Shown one piece after another: positions 55,591 to 64,000 of a stretch of DNA of 64,000 nucleotides. Numbering within the stretch: position 1 is the stretch's first letter; each line of letters opens with the position of its first letter. This DNA is from Betaproteobacteria bacterium. Its GTDB lineage: Bacteria > Pseudomonadota > Gammaproteobacteria > Burkholderiales > Casimicrobiaceae. The translations under genes and the position numbers were made by a program. The notes under the pieces are model-generated. The model was not told the origin of the DNA and searched no databases. It saw only the letters and a list, made by a program, of their open reading frames with translations. The stretch is taken from positions 62,001 to 126,000 of the forward strand of contig BOKS01000010.1 of assembly GCA_016861105.1 (NCBI GenBank), read 5' to 3'.

Positions 55591-57510
55591 TCAGCCGCGG
55601 CACTGCGCGAGCACGAACGCGCACAGCCGCTCGACCGAGGCGGCGACGTCCTCGCGGCGCGTGTCGATCGTCAGGTCCGCCGCCTCCGGCGGCTCGTAGG
55701 GGCTGTCGACGCCGGTCATGCCCTTGAGCGTCCCTGCGCGCGCCCGGCGGTACAGCCCCTTGGGATCGCGCGCCTCGCAGGTCGCGACGTCGCTGTCCAC
55801 GTGGACCTCGAGGAAGCGCCGCGGCCCGGCGGCGGCGCGCGCGCGGGCGCGGTCGTCGCGGTACGGGGAGATGAACGCCGTGATGCAGACCACGCCGGCG
55901 TCGGCGAACAGCGCGGCCACCTCGCCGACGCGGCGGATGTTCTCCTGGCGGTCCTCCGGCGAGAAGCCCAGGTCCGCGTTGAGGCCGCCGCGCACGTTGT
56001 CGCCGTCGAGCGTGTACACCGACCAGCCGAGGTCGAACAGGCGTCGTTCCAGCGCCATCGCCAGCGTCGACTTGCCCGCGCCCGACAGTCCGGTCAGCCA
56101 GACGACAGCTCCCGCGTGTCCGGCCCGCGCCGTCCGCTCCTCCGGCTGCACGTGGTGGCGCACCGCGGTCAGGTCGGCCCGCGGGCGCGCGCGCAGGCGG
56201 CGCTGGTCCGGATAGCCGGAGGCGTCGATCACGCCGCCGCCGACGATCGCGCCGTCGTCGGCGAGCACGAAGCGGCCCGTCGCGGGCAGGCGCGCGGCGT
56301 CGTCGACCGCGAGCAGCGCGTCGCAGCGCAGCGTTACGCGCGCCACGCCGCCTTCGCCGACGACCGGCGCGTCGATGCGCTCGAGCGAGGCGTCGTCGAG
56401 CACGTGGTGGACGGCCGCCAGCTGCGCGCCCACCTCGCGGGTGCCGATGCGCAGCACGAGCCGGCGTCCCGGCGCGAGCGCGCCGTGGCCCAGCCAGAAC
56501 AGGTCGGCGTCGAACACCGGCGTGAGCTTGGGCGGGTCGTCCGGCGCGCACGCGAGCTCGCCGCGCTCGACCACGATCTCCTCGTCGAAGACGATGGCGG
56601 CGTTGTCGCCGGCGACCGCGAGCTGTGGGGCGAGCGGCCAGCCCGCGAGCGCCGCCACGCGCGCCTCGCGCGTTCCCGGCAGCAGCAGCACGCGGTCGCC
56701 CGCCGCGAGCGTGCCGCTGTCGAGGCGCCCGGCGACGATGCGCCGCCCGTCGATGCGGTAGACGTCCTGCACGTAGACGCGCAGCGGCAGCGCGGCGCCT
56801 GCCGCAGCGCGCTCCGGCAGCGACTCCAGCGCCGCGACGAGCGTCGGCCCGGACCACCACGGAGCCTCGGACGGGGGACGCACGAGGTTCGCGCCGGCGC
56901 GCGCCGACGCGGGCACGATCGCGTGCGCCGCGAGCCCGAGTCGCGCGAGCGCGTCCGCGAGGGCGTCGCGCACGGCGCGGAAGCGATCCTCGCGCCAGTC
57001 GACGAGGTCCATCTTGTTGACGGCGACCACGACGTCGCGGACGCCGAGCAGCCGCAGCAGCGCGAGGTGGCGCCGCGTCTGCGCCTGCGCGCCCGAGGCC
57101 GCGTCGACGACGAGCAGCGCGGACTGCGTGTCCGCCGCGCCGGTGACGAGGTTGCGGAGCAGCTCGCGGTGGCCCGGCGCGTCGATGACCAGGAGGTCGC
57201 GCCGCGGGGTTCGCACGCGCACGCGCGTCGTGTCGAGCGTGATCGCCTGGTCGCGCTCGAGCTGCAGCGCGTCGAGCACGAACGACCACTCCAGCGGCAC
57301 TCCGCGCCTGTCGCTCGCGGCGGCGAGCGCCGCGACCTTCCCCGCCGGCAGGAGGTCGAGCTCGTGCAGCAGGCGCCCGAGCAGCGACGACTTGCCGTGG
57401 TCGACGTGCCCGGCGAGGCACACGGCGAGCGGCGCGGCCGGAGCCGCGTGTACCGCGTCGGCGCCTGCGGCCGCCTCCGGTTCCGGCCCGCCCGACGGCG
57501 CGCTGCTCAC
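55591..57510 (-). CDS. cysNC: fused sulfate adenylyltransferase GTPase subunit / APS kinase (CysNC, NodQ type)
   Basis: A 639-residue fusion. The CysN part (about 25-430) is a translation-factor GTPase: G1 GHVDHGKSSLLGRLL, G3 VIDAPGHRELLRNLVTGAADTQSALLVVDA, G4 VAVNKMDLVDW; its switch-I region QAITLDTTRVRVRT deviates from the usual QGITIDVAYRYF. The CysC part (about 450-639) phosphorylates APS to PAPS: WLTGLSGAGKSTLAMALE, DGDNVRGGLNADLGFSPEDRQENIRR and TAFISPYRDDR. Starts two bases after the cysD stop, on the same strand. Together with CysD it makes APS then PAPS. Confidence 0.92.
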   Translation of the reverse strand: MSSAPSGGPEPEAAAGADAVHAAPAAPLAVCLAGHVDHGKSSLLGRLLHELDLLPAGKVAALAAASDRRGVPLEWSFVLDALQLERDQAITLDTTRVRVRTPRRDLLVIDAPGHRELLRNLVTGAADTQSALLVVDAASGAQAQTRRHLALLRLLGVRDVVVAVNKMDLVDWREDRFRAVRDALADALARLGLAAHAIVPASARAGANLVRPPSEAPWWSGPTLVAALESLPERAAAGAALPLRVYVQDVYRIDGRRIVAGRLDSGTLAAGDRVLLLPGTREARVAALAGWPLAPQLAVAGDNAAIVFDEEIVVERGELACAPDDPPKLTPVFDADLFWLGHGALAPGRRLVLRIGTREVGAQLAAVHHVLDDASLERIDAPVVGEGGVARVTLRCDALLAVDDAARLPATGRFVLADDGAIVGGGVIDASGYPDQRRLRARPRADLTAVRHHVQPEERTARAGHAGAVVWLTGLSGAGKSTLAMALERRLFDLGWSVYTLDGDNVRGGLNADLGFSPEDRQENIRRVGEVAALFADAGVVCITAFISPYRDDRARARAAAGPRRFLEVHVDSDVATCEARDPKGLYRRARAGTLKGMTGVDSPYEPPEAADLTIDTRREDVAASVERLCAFVLAQCRG

Positions 57511-57511
57511 G

Positions 57512-58312
57512 CTACATGTACCCCGCGCTGCGCAGGCGCTCGAAGGCGTCCTCGCGCTCGTGGTCCATCGCGCGACCCGCGCGCTCCTCGGTGCGCGTGG
57601 ACGCGAGCTCCGCGATGATCGCGTCGATCGAGTCGGCGCCCGATGGCACGGGCGCGGTGATGTCGCGCTCGCCCAGCGAGCGGAACCGCTTGCCGTCGCG
57701 GGCGAGGTAGAGCTCGCAGAACGGGATGCCCTCGCGCTTGATGTAGCGCCAGACGTCGAGCTCGGTCCAGGCGAGCAGCGGATGCACGCGCACGTGCCCC
57801 CCGGGCGGCGGCGCGGCCTCGTAGTGCCCCCACAGCTCGGTCGGCTGCGCGCGCACGTGCCAGCGCCCTTCGGCGTCGCGCGGGCTCATCGCACGCTCCT
57901 TGCCGCGGACCGGCTGCTCGTCGCGGCGGATGCCGAGGATCACGCCGGCGTAGCGGCGCTGCGCGATCAGCCGCTTGAGGCCCAGCGTCTTGCGCGCGGC
58001 GGCGCGCGCGGCCGGCGGCAGCGACGCGTCGGTCTCCTCGACCGGGGGGCACGGCGCGTCGACGTAGTCGAGGCCCCACTCGCGCACGTAGCGGTCGCGG
58101 AACGCGTACACCTCGGGGAACTCGTTGCCCGTGTCGAGGAGGATCACGGGGAACGGCACGCGGCCGACGAAGGCCTTGCGGGCGAGCCACACCAGCGTGT
58201 TCGAGTCCTTGCCGAGCGACCACAGCATCGCGAGCGGCTGCAGGCGCCGGTAGGCCTCGCGGAGGACGTGGATCGCGTGCTGCTCGAGCGCGTCGAGGGG
58301 ATCGGCGGACAT
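57512..58312 (-). CDS. cysD: sulfate adenylyltransferase subunit 2
   Basis: A 266-residue PP-loop enzyme, somewhat shorter than the usual 300. It condenses ATP and sulfate to APS, driven by the GTPase partner CysN. The ATP loop reads PLAMLWSLGKDSNTLVWLARKAF, followed by PVILLDTGNEFPEVYAFRD and the diagnostic VHPLLAWTELDVWRYIKREGIP. The C-terminal GERDITAPVPSGADSIDAIIAEL matches CysD. The ATG before SADPLDALEQHA was chosen; cysNC follows at once, giving a two-gene unit. Confidence 0.95.
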   Translation of the reverse strand: MSADPLDALEQHAIHVLREAYRRLQPLAMLWSLGKDSNTLVWLARKAFVGRVPFPVILLDTGNEFPEVYAFRDRYVREWGLDYVDAPCPPVEETDASLPPAARAAARKTLGLKRLIAQRRYAGVILGIRRDEQPVRGKERAMSPRDAEGRWHVRAQPTELWGHYEAAPPPGGHVRVHPLLAWTELDVWRYIKREGIPFCELYLARDGKRFRSLGERDITAPVPSGADSIDAIIAELASTRTEERAGRAMDHEREDAFERLRSAGYM

Positions 58313-58435
58313 GGCGCGGGGACCCGGGCCCGCGCACGCCGCGGGCACGCGCGCCCGCGGCGCGAACGCGCCCCGTTCCGCGCGATGGTACCGCGAGCGC
58401 CGCCGCCCGCGCCGGCGGCGGCGCTCGGGGCAGCG

Positions 58436-59308
58436 CTACCCGAGGTGCTGCTTGAACCAGGCGGTCGCGCGCTTCCAGCCGTCCTCGGCCTTGTCCTTGC
58501 GGTAGGTCGGGCGGTAGTCGGCGTGGAACGCGTGCGGCGTGTCCGGATAGATGACCAGGTCGGACTTCGCGTTGCCCGCCGCCTTCAGCGCGGCGAAGAA
58601 CTTCTCGACCGTGTCGTTCGGGATCCCGGCGTCCGCACCGCCGTACAACCCCAGCACCGGCGCCCGGACCTGCGCAGCCACGTCGAGCGGCGTCCGGTCG
58701 TTGGGATAATAGGCGCGGGCGGTCGGCCCGTACCAGGCCACCGCGGCGTCGACGTCGCGGTTGTGCGCGGCGTACATGAGCGTGATGCGCCCGCCCCAGC
58801 AGAAGCCGGTGATGCCGAGGCGCCCGACGTCGGCCTTGCCCTCCGAGCGGGCGAACGCGACCGCGGCGTCGAGGTCCCCCATGACCTCGCCGTCCGGCGT
58901 GCGGGCGACGACCTCCTTCAGCAGCGCCTGCACGTCCGTGTACTTGCCGGCGTCGCCCTGCCGGGCGAACAGCTCCGGCGCGATCGCGTAGTAGCCGAGC
59001 TTCGCGAACCGGCGGCACACGTCGCGGATGTGCTCGTGCACGCCGAAGATCTCGGACACGACGAGGATCGTCGGGAACGGGCCGCCGCTCGCCGGCATGG
59101 CGCGGTACGCCGCCATCGCGCCACCCTTGGCCGGCACCTTGACCTCGCCGGCCGTGAGCCCGTCGGCGGGCGTGGTGATCGTCTGCGCGCCCACCGGCAG
59201 CACGGCGGCGGCGAAGCCCGCGCCCAGCGTGGTCACGACGAACGTGCGGCGATCGACATTGCGCTGCGCGAGCAGGCTGCGCAGCTCCGGCGGTAGAACG
59301 TTGCCCAT
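58436..59308 (-). CDS. dienelactone hydrolase-family protein, Tat-exported
   Basis: A 290-residue alpha/beta hydrolase. A twin-arginine-like signal (NVDRRTFVVTTLGAGFAAAVLPVGA) leads, followed by the DLH core. The catalytic triad is visible: nucleophile cysteine in GFCWGGRITLMY, aspartate near GGADAGIPNDT, histidine in YPDTPHAFHADYRP. Dienelactone hydrolases open lactones in chloroaromatic degradation, but exported homologues have broader, unknown substrates. The chosen ATG before GNVLPPELRSLL gives the Tat signal; longer ORFs are shadows of pyrC'. Between pyrC' and cysD, same strand. Confidence 0.9.
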   Translation of the reverse strand: MGNVLPPELRSLLAQRNVDRRTFVVTTLGAGFAAAVLPVGAQTITTPADGLTAGEVKVPAKGGAMAAYRAMPASGGPFPTILVVSEIFGVHEHIRDVCRRFAKLGYYAIAPELFARQGDAGKYTDVQALLKEVVARTPDGEVMGDLDAAVAFARSEGKADVGRLGITGFCWGGRITLMYAAHNRDVDAAVAWYGPTARAYYPNDRTPLDVAAQVRAPVLGLYGGADAGIPNDTVEKFFAALKAAGNAKSDLVIYPDTPHAFHADYRPTYRKDKAEDGWKRATAWFKQHLG

Positions 59309-59397
59309 CTTCGAGGTCTCCAGCGGAAGGCGCCGCGCAGGCGGCGCGGATCGGACATGCCGGCCCGTGCGGGCCGGGGCGAAAAAAGCATGCGGCG

Positions 59398-60678
59398 CTA
59401 TCGCCGCGCGGCGTGGACGACGTGGCCGCCGACGATCGTCCAGCGCGCGCGGCCGACCACCTCCAGCCCCGCGAATGGCGAGTTCTTCCCCTGGCTCGAC
59501 AGCTCCGGGGGAAGGACGCGCCACGGCTCGTCGGGATCGAACACGCACACGTCGGCGGGTCCCCCGACGCGCAGCGTCCCCGCATCCACGCCGAGCAGGT
59601 CGGCCGGGCGGCGGGTGATGCGGTCGAGCGCCGCGAGCAGCGGCAGTCCGGCGTCCCGCGCCCATTGGAGCGTCAGCGGCAGCAACAGTTCCAGGCCCGT
59701 CGCGCCCGGCTCGGCCTCGGCGAACGGCAGGAGCTTCGCGTCGTCGTCCACGGGCGCGTGGTCGGAGCAGACGGCGTCGATCGTTCCGTCGGCGAGGGCG
59801 GCCCGCAGCGCCTCCCGGTCGCGGGTGCCGCGCAGCGGCGGCACGAACCGCGCCTGCGGGTCGAACCAGCCGATGTCGACGTCGCACAGGTGCAGGTGGT
59901 GGACGCCGACGTCCGCCGTGACGCGCAGCCCCTCCGCCTTGGCCGCGCGCAGCATCGCCACGCCGCCGGCCGACGACAGGCGCGCCACGTGGACGCGCGA
60001 GCCGGTCTCGCGCGCGAGCGCGAAGATGGTCGACAGCGCGACGGTCTCGGCGATCGCCGGGACCGTCGGCAGCCCGAGCCGCGTGGCCACCACCCCCTCG
60101 TGCGCGACGCCCCCGCGGGCGAGGTGCGCGTCCTGCGGCCGCAGCCAGACGCGGTGGCCGAAGGTCTGCGCGTACTGCAGCGCCCGCAGCAGCACCTGCG
60201 TGTCGGCGAGCGGATGGTCGGCGTTGGAGAACGCGACGCACCCGGCGTCGGCCAGCTCGCCCATCTCGGTGAGCGCCTCGCCGGCCAGCCGCTGGGTGAG
60301 CGCGCCGACCGGGTACACGTGCGCCTGGTTCAGGAGCCGCGCGCGATGCCTGAGCATCTGGACCAGCCCCGGCTCGTCGAGCGGCGGGTCGGTGTCGGGC
60401 GGGCACGCGAGGCTCGTGACCCCGCCGGCGACCGCGGCCCGCAGCTCCGACTCGAGCGTGGCCTTGTACTCGAGACCCGGCTCGCGCAGCCGCGCCGACA
60501 GGTCGACGAAGCCGGGCGCGACGACGAGGCCGCGCGCGTCGAGCGTGGCCGCCGGCGCGAACCCGGCCGGCGCCTCGCCGACCGCGGCGATGCGGCCGTC
60601 GCGCACGAACAGCCCGCCGCGGCGGTCGAGCCCCGTCGCCGGGTCGATCAGGCGTCCGTCGATGATCGCGAGGTCCAC
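59398..60678 (-). CDS. pyrC': noncatalytic dihydroorotase homologue (PyrC'), partner of PyrB
   Basis: A 426-residue amidohydrolase-fold protein. The zinc-binding HxH that follows the first strand in active dihydroorotases is replaced: the segment reads APGFVDLSARLREPGLEYK, with Ser and Arg where the histidines belong, although DSICSDHAPVD-type C-terminal motifs remain. This is the hallmark of the inactive PyrC' chain that holds PyrB hexamers together in pseudomonads and betaproteobacteria. The GTG before DLAIIDGR was chosen with an upstream GAGGA. pyrB lies 20 bases upstream, same strand, so an active dihydroorotase must be encoded elsewhere. Confidence 0.88.
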   Translation of the reverse strand: MDLAIIDGRLIDPATGLDRRGGLFVRDGRIAAVGEAPAGFAPAATLDARGLVVAPGFVDLSARLREPGLEYKATLESELRAAVAGGVTSLACPPDTDPPLDEPGLVQMLRHRARLLNQAHVYPVGALTQRLAGEALTEMGELADAGCVAFSNADHPLADTQVLLRALQYAQTFGHRVWLRPQDAHLARGGVAHEGVVATRLGLPTVPAIAETVALSTIFALARETGSRVHVARLSSAGGVAMLRAAKAEGLRVTADVGVHHLHLCDVDIGWFDPQARFVPPLRGTRDREALRAALADGTIDAVCSDHAPVDDDAKLLPFAEAEPGATGLELLLPLTLQWARDAGLPLLAALDRITRRPADLLGVDAGTLRVGGPADVCVFDPDEPWRVLPPELSSQGKNSPFAGLEVVGRARWTIVGGHVVHAARR

Positions 60679-60698
60679 GGCGTGACGTTCCTCGGGCC

Positions 60699-61706
60699 TC
60701 AGTTGCCGGCGATCGTGCTCATGACCGCCATGCGCACGGCGATGCCGAACGTCACCTGCGGCAGGATCACGCTGCGCTCGCCGTCGGCGACGGGCGAGTC
60801 GATCTCCACGCCGCGGTTCATCGGGCCCGGGTGCATGACGATCGCGTCGGGCTTCGCGCGCGCGAGCTTCTCGGCCGTCAACCCGTAGTGCTTGAAGTAC
60901 TCGCCCGACGAGGGCAGCAGCGCGCCGCGCATCCGCTCGCTCTGCAGCCGCAGCATCACGACCACGTCGCAGCCGTCGAGCCCGGCGCGCATGTCGTGGA
61001 ACGGCCGCACGCCCAGCGACTCGACGAACGGCGGCAGCAGCGTGGCGGGGCCGACGACGCGGACGTCCGGCGCGCCGAGCGTGGTGAGCCCGTGGATCAG
61101 CGAGCGCGCGACGCGCGAGTGCAGCACGTCGCCCACGATCACCACCGACAGCGCGCGGAAGTCGCGCTTGTAGTGGCGGATCGTGTAGAGGTCGAGCAGT
61201 CCCTGCGACGGGTGCGCGTGGCGGCCGTCCCCGGCGTTGATCACGTGCACGTGATGGCGGCCGGTCGCGACCAGGTGCCGCGCGATCAGGTGCGGCGCGC
61301 CGGACTGCCCGTGCCGCACGACGAAGACGTCCGCGTTCATCGCGCACAGGTTGTCGATGGTGTCGAGCAGCGTCTCGCCCTTGCTGGTCGACGACACGCC
61401 GATGTTCAGGTTGACGACGTCGGCGGACAGGCGCTTCGCGGCGATCTCGAAGGTGGTGCGCGTGCGCGTCGAGCTCTCGAAGAACAGGTTGAAGATGGTC
61501 TTGCCGCGCAGCAGCGGCACCTTCTTCACCTCGCGCTCGCCGATCGACACGAAGGGCTCGGCGGCGTCGAGGATGCCCTCGATCGCCTCCGCCGGCAGCC
61601 CCTCGAGGGTCAGCAGGTGCGTGAGCTTGCCTTCGGCGTTGAGCTGCGGATGGCGCGGGCGCGCGCCGGGAGGCGGCGGCGGAGCGGTCGCGGCGCGCGC
61701 CGTCAC
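60699..61706 (-). CDS. pyrB: aspartate carbamoyltransferase catalytic chain
   Basis: A 335-residue enzyme forming carbamoyl aspartate in pyrimidine synthesis. The carbamoyl-phosphate motif is [16 protein letters not shown] near residue 75; the aspartate-site loop and the [12 protein letters not shown] and [21 protein letters not shown] stretches are intact, as is [18 protein letters not shown]. The N-terminal 25 residues ([15 protein letters not shown]) are a family extension of this PyrB class. GTG start overlapping the pyrR stop by four bases (GTGA), so translation is coupled. Confidence 0.95.
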   Translation of the reverse strand: MTARAATAPPPPPGARPRHPQLNAEGKLTHLLTLEGLPAEAIEGILDAAEPFVSIGEREVKKVPLLRGKTIFNLFFESSTRTRTTFEIAAKRLSADVVNLNIGVSSTSKGETLLDTIDNLCAMNADVFVVRHGQSGAPHLIARHLVATGRHHVHVINAGDGRHAHPSQGLLDLYTIRHYKRDFRALSVVIVGDVLHSRVARSLIHGLTTLGAPDVRVVGPATLLPPFVESLGVRPFHDMRAGLDGCDVVVMLRLQSERMRGALLPSSGEYFKHYGLTAEKLARAKPDAIVMHPGPMNRGVEIDSPVADGERSVILPQVTFGIAVRMAVMSTIAGN

Positions 61707-62215
61707 GCCGGCTCCACGCCCAGCGACAGCGTGCCGCCTTCGCCGCGCGCCAGCACGATCGACAGGTCGCGGGCGACCGCGAGCCGCGCCCCGGCGTAGG
61801 TCGCCTCGATCGGCAGCTCGCGCCCGCCGCGGTCCACCAGCACCGCGAGCTCGACGCGGTCGGGGCGGCCGAAGTCGAACAACTCGTTGATGGCGGCACG
61901 CACGCTGCGGCCGGTGTAGAGCACGTCGTCGACGAGCACGATCGACGCGCCCTCGACGTCGAACGGCAGCTCGGTGCGCTTCGTGTTCGCCTTGAGGCCC
62001 TTGCGCTTGAAGTCGTCGCGGTAGTAGGCGACGTCGACGAAGCCGAGCGGATGCTCGCCGGGCAGCATCTCGGCCAGCCGCTCCGCGAGCCACGCGCCGC
62101 CCGAGTAGATGCCGACGAACGCCGCGTCGCGCGCGACGGCGCCGGCCATGCGCTCCGCCAGCGCGGCGAGCAGCGCCTCGGCGTCGGGAAGCGCGGCGTC
62201 AGCGGAGGCGCTCAT
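61703..62215 (-). CDS. pyrR: PyrR: pyrimidine operon attenuation protein / uracil phosphoribosyltransferase
   Basis: A 170-residue PRT-fold protein. The PRPP-binding loop [22 protein letters not shown] is complete, and [17 protein letters not shown] and [24 protein letters not shown] match PyrR. In Gram-positives it attenuates pyr transcription by binding RNA; in betaproteobacteria its regulatory role is less clear and no attenuator hairpin was identified in front of pyrB here. It overlaps ruvX by 17 bases and pyrB by four. Confidence 0.94.
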   Translation of the reverse strand: MSASADAALPDAEALLAALAERMAGAVARDAAFVGIYSGGAWLAERLAEMLPGEHPLGFVDVAYYRDDFKRKGLKANTKRTELPFDVEGASIVLVDDVLYTGRSVRAAINELFDFGRPDRVELAVLVDRGGRELPIEATYAGARLAVARDLSIVLARGEGGTLSLGVEPA

Positions 62216-62696
62216 CGAACCACCCCTGCAGGATCGCCTGTGCCGCGAGCGCGTCGCGCGTCTCGCGCCCGCGGCGGCCCGCGCGCACCCCGGCGAGCCG
62301 CCCCGCAGCCTCGGCCGTCGTGTGGCGCTCGTCGGCCGCGGCGACGGGGAGGCGGAAGCGCGCCGCGAGCTCGCGCGCGAAGCGCCGCGCCGCCTTCGTC
62401 ATCGCGTGCTCGGTCCCGTCCGCGTGGACCGGAATGCCCACGACGAGCACGCCCGGCCGCCACTCCGCGACGAGCGCGCCGATGGCCGCGAACCGCGCCT
62501 CGCTGCGCGCCTCGTCGATCGTCGCGAGCGGGTGCGCCGCGCGCACGAGCGTGTTGCCGACGGCGACGCCGATGCGCCGGGTCCCGAAATCGAAGGCGAG
62601 CACGGTGGCGTCGGGCGGCGGGCCGGCCGGCATCAGGACCGCGTGCGCGGCGCAGGCTGCGCCGCGTGCCGAAGCCCGGTGCGACGCGGCCGTCAT
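62199..62696 (-). CDS. ruvX: RuvX/YqgF Holliday-junction-resolvase-like protein
   Basis: A 165-residue protein if translation begins at the ATG coupled to the yqgE stop (ATGA); an inner ATG at 62633 ([17 protein letters not shown]) would give 144, closer to the usual size. RNase-H-like motifs are present: [47 protein letters not shown] and [13 protein letters not shown] with acidic metal residues. The family acts in 16S rRNA 5'-end maturation and anti-termination. In an overlapping string yqgE-ruvX-pyrR. Confidence 0.9.
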   Translation of the reverse strand: MTAASHRASARGAACAAHAVLMPAGPPPDATVLAFDFGTRRIGVAVGNTLVRAAHPLATIDEARSEARFAAIGALVAEWRPGVLVVGIPVHADGTEHAMTKAARRFARELAARFRLPVAAADERHTTAEAAGRLAGVRAGRRGRETRDALAAQAILQGWFDERLR

Positions 62697-63256
62697 GCGT
62701 GCCCGGCCCCGTCGGAGAGCTGCGCGAAGTCGATGCCGAGCAGGCGCATCGCGGCCGGCAGCCTGTCCTTGGGCTCGATCCCGAACAGCACGTCGGCGTC
62801 GGCTTCGACGGTCAGCCACGCGTTGGCCGCGAGCTCCTGCTCGAGCTGGCCCGCGGCCCACCCCGCGTAGCCCAGCGACACGATCATCGCCTCGGGACCC
62901 TCGCCGCGGCCGACGGCCTCGAGGATGTCCTTGGACGTCGTCAGGCCGAGCTCGTCGCTGATCGCGAGCGTGGACTGCCAGTTGCCGAGCGGCCGGTGCA
63001 GCACGAAGCCGCGATCGACCTGCACGGGGCCGCCGAACATCACCGGCGCGCCGCGCAGGCGCTGGTCGGCGAGCGGCACGTCGATCTGCTCGAACAGCGC
63101 CGACAGCGTCATGTCGATCGGACGGTTGACCACGAGCCCGAGCGCGCCGTCCGGGTTGTGCTCGCACACGTAGGTGAGCGTGTGGGCGAAATTGGGATCG
63201 GCCATGCTCGGCATGGCGATCAGGAAATGATGGGTGAGGTTGACGGTGGCACCCAT
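62693..63256 (-). CDS. yqgE: YqgE/AlgH family protein
   Basis: A 187-residue protein of the UPF0301/AlgH family. The opening [41 protein letters not shown] is diagnostic; [17 protein letters not shown] and [29 protein letters not shown] follow. Function not established (linked to alginate regulation by its name only). The ATG before GATVNL is used; an upstream ATG at 63271 lies inside a TACAAT box that may be the -10, making the later start more likely. Overlaps ruvX by four bases. Confidence 0.92.
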   Translation of the reverse strand: MGATVNLTHHFLIAMPSMADPNFAHTLTYVCEHNPDGALGLVVNRPIDMTLSALFEQIDVPLADQRLRGAPVMFGGPVQVDRGFVLHRPLGNWQSTLAISDELGLTTSKDILEAVGRGEGPEAMIVSLGYAGWAAGQLEQELAANAWLTVEADADVLFGIEPKDRLPAAMRLLGIDFAQLSDGAGHA

Positions 63257-63351
63257 GGACGTGTGTCGCATTGTAATCCGCGGCGGCGAGGGGGCACAAT
63301 TCGCGGCGCCGCGGCCGACGGGCCGATGCGCCGTCCGGAGGATCCCACACG

Positions 63352-64000
63352 ATGACCGCCCCGCCTCCGCTTTCGTTCCACGGTGCGCTTCGCCTTCTCG
63401 CGGCCTGCGCGCTCGCGGCGATGGCGAACGCCGCGCACGCCGGGCTCGTGGTGATGCACGGCTACGCGGACGTGACCAGCGCGCTGGTCTGGATCCAGGC
63501 CTCCGCGCCCGGGCCGATCACGGTGGCGTGGCGCCCGGAGGGCGACGAGCGCGAGCGCAGGATCGAGCTCGCGGCGACCGCCGAGCGCGAGTCGATCGTC
63601 GTCGCCCGCCTCACGGGCCTGGCACCCGGCGGCAGCGCCCGCTACAGCGTCGAGGGCGGCGGCGAGCGGCGCGAGGGCGTCGTGCGCGCGCAGGCCCACT
63701 TCGAGGACGCGAAGGCGGCGCCGCCGGTCACCATCGCGATCGGCTCGTGCTACTTCCTGAACGACGAGAACGGCATGCGGCCGCGCGACCGCGACTACGG
63801 CGGCGAGGAGCACATCTTCGACGCGATCGCCGACAAGCGGCCCGACGTGATGCTGTGGCTCGGCGACAACGTCTACCTGCGGCGCCAGGAGTACCACGAC
63901 ACGGCGGCGATGGCGGCGCGCTACCGCGCGCAGCGCGCGGCCCCGCCGCTGCGGCGGCTGCTCACGGCGACGTCGCACCTGGCGATCTGGGACGACCACG
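63352..64000 (+). CDS. PhoD-like alkaline phosphatase, N-terminal part
   Basis: The gene runs off the right edge, so the ORF track omits it. The visible 216 residues begin with a signal peptide ([18 protein letters not shown]), then a fibronectin-like PhoD_N domain: [32 protein letters not shown]. The metallophosphoesterase core starts at [11 protein letters not shown] and contains [21 protein letters not shown], where GDNVY supplies metal ligands, and ends at LAIWDDH. It would be a calcium/iron-type phosphodiesterase acting outside the cytoplasm. Divergent from yqgE. Confidence 0.85.
   Translation, partial: MTAPPPLSFHGALRLLAACALAAMANAAHAGLVVMHGYADVTSALVWIQASAPGPITVAWRPEGDERERRIELAATAERESIVVARLTGLAPGGSARYSVEGGGERREGVVRAQAHFEDAKAAPPVTIAIGSCYFLNDENGMRPRDRDYGGEEHIFDAIADKRPDVMLWLGDNVYLRRQEYHDTAAMAARYRAQRAAPPLRRLLTATSHLAIWDDH

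Overview
The window looks like chromosomal DNA from a very GC-rich betaproteobacterium, probably of the order Burkholderiales. The evidence is the gene families and their order: a tkt-gap-pgk-pyk run, Bug-type tricarboxylate transporter binding proteins, a polA - LOG - DUF2782 - thrB block flanked by BPSS1780-like membrane proteins, the yqgE-ruvX-pyrR-pyrB-pyrC' string, and HrcA/CIRCE control of groESL. Codon use is strongly GC-biased, so nearly every gene has long antisense shadow ORFs. I saw no tRNA, rRNA, insertion sequence, prophage or CRISPR array.

Layout. 1-4.7 kb: glycolysis/Calvin-type genes (tkt 3' end, gap, a GNAT gene, pgk, pyk). 4.8-13.5 kb: a catabolic island with a SRPBCC protein, a TetR regulator with a clear palindromic operator, a complete TctCBA transporter, two xylose-isomerase-like TIM-barrel proteins, a Gfo/Idh/MocA dehydrogenase and a DUF993 aldolase-like protein. 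It separates pyk from a class I fructose-bisphosphate aldolase (13.6 kb). 14.7-20.4 kb: small membrane proteins, a rhodanese - YeeE/YedE sulfur-import cassette, a CBS protein and a P5C-type aldehyde dehydrogenase. 20.7-23.6 kb: siroheme methyltransferase and a nitrite/sulfite reductase with an extra C-terminal domain. 23.8-31.6 kb: two tandem secreted SLH-like paralogues, SelO, a duplicated PAP2/haloperoxidase-type protein, an AraC-TPR regulator, a SPW protein and an adenylate/guanylate cyclase. 31.65-31.9 kb: a REP-like inverted/direct repeat and a terminator. 31.9-34.1 kb: groEL-groES with a perfect CIRCE operator and promoter. 34.2-39.3 kb: an accessory operon (LysR, UroD-like, orphan Bug protein, 3-hydroxyisobutyrate-dehydrogenase-like) with a divergent cysteine-synthase-like gene. 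39.5-49.6 kb: GNAT, DedA-rhodanese fusion, polA diverging from a LOG gene with overlapping start codons, DUF2782, thrB, a SulP transporter. 49.7-50.8 kb: an orphan ABC binding-protein gene with a damaged 5' end. 50.9-55.5 kb: uvrD diverging from argA, yggX and an AhpD-like gene. 55.6-63.3 kb, minus strand: cysD-cysNC, a dienelactone hydrolase, then pyrC'/pyrB/pyrR/ruvX/yqgE. The window ends inside a PhoD-like phosphatase.

Sulfur metabolism recurs: ATP sulfurylase/APS kinase, sulfite-type reductase with its siroheme enzyme, SulP and YeeE transport, two rhodanese proteins and a cysteine-synthase-like enzyme. PAPS/APS reductase (cysH) is not in the window. The best candidate for an undescribed system is the TetR-TctCBA catabolic island. 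The most unusual structural details are the overlapping divergent polA/LOG start codons, the degenerate half of the PAP2 protein, the SLH-like tandem pair and the REP-like element.
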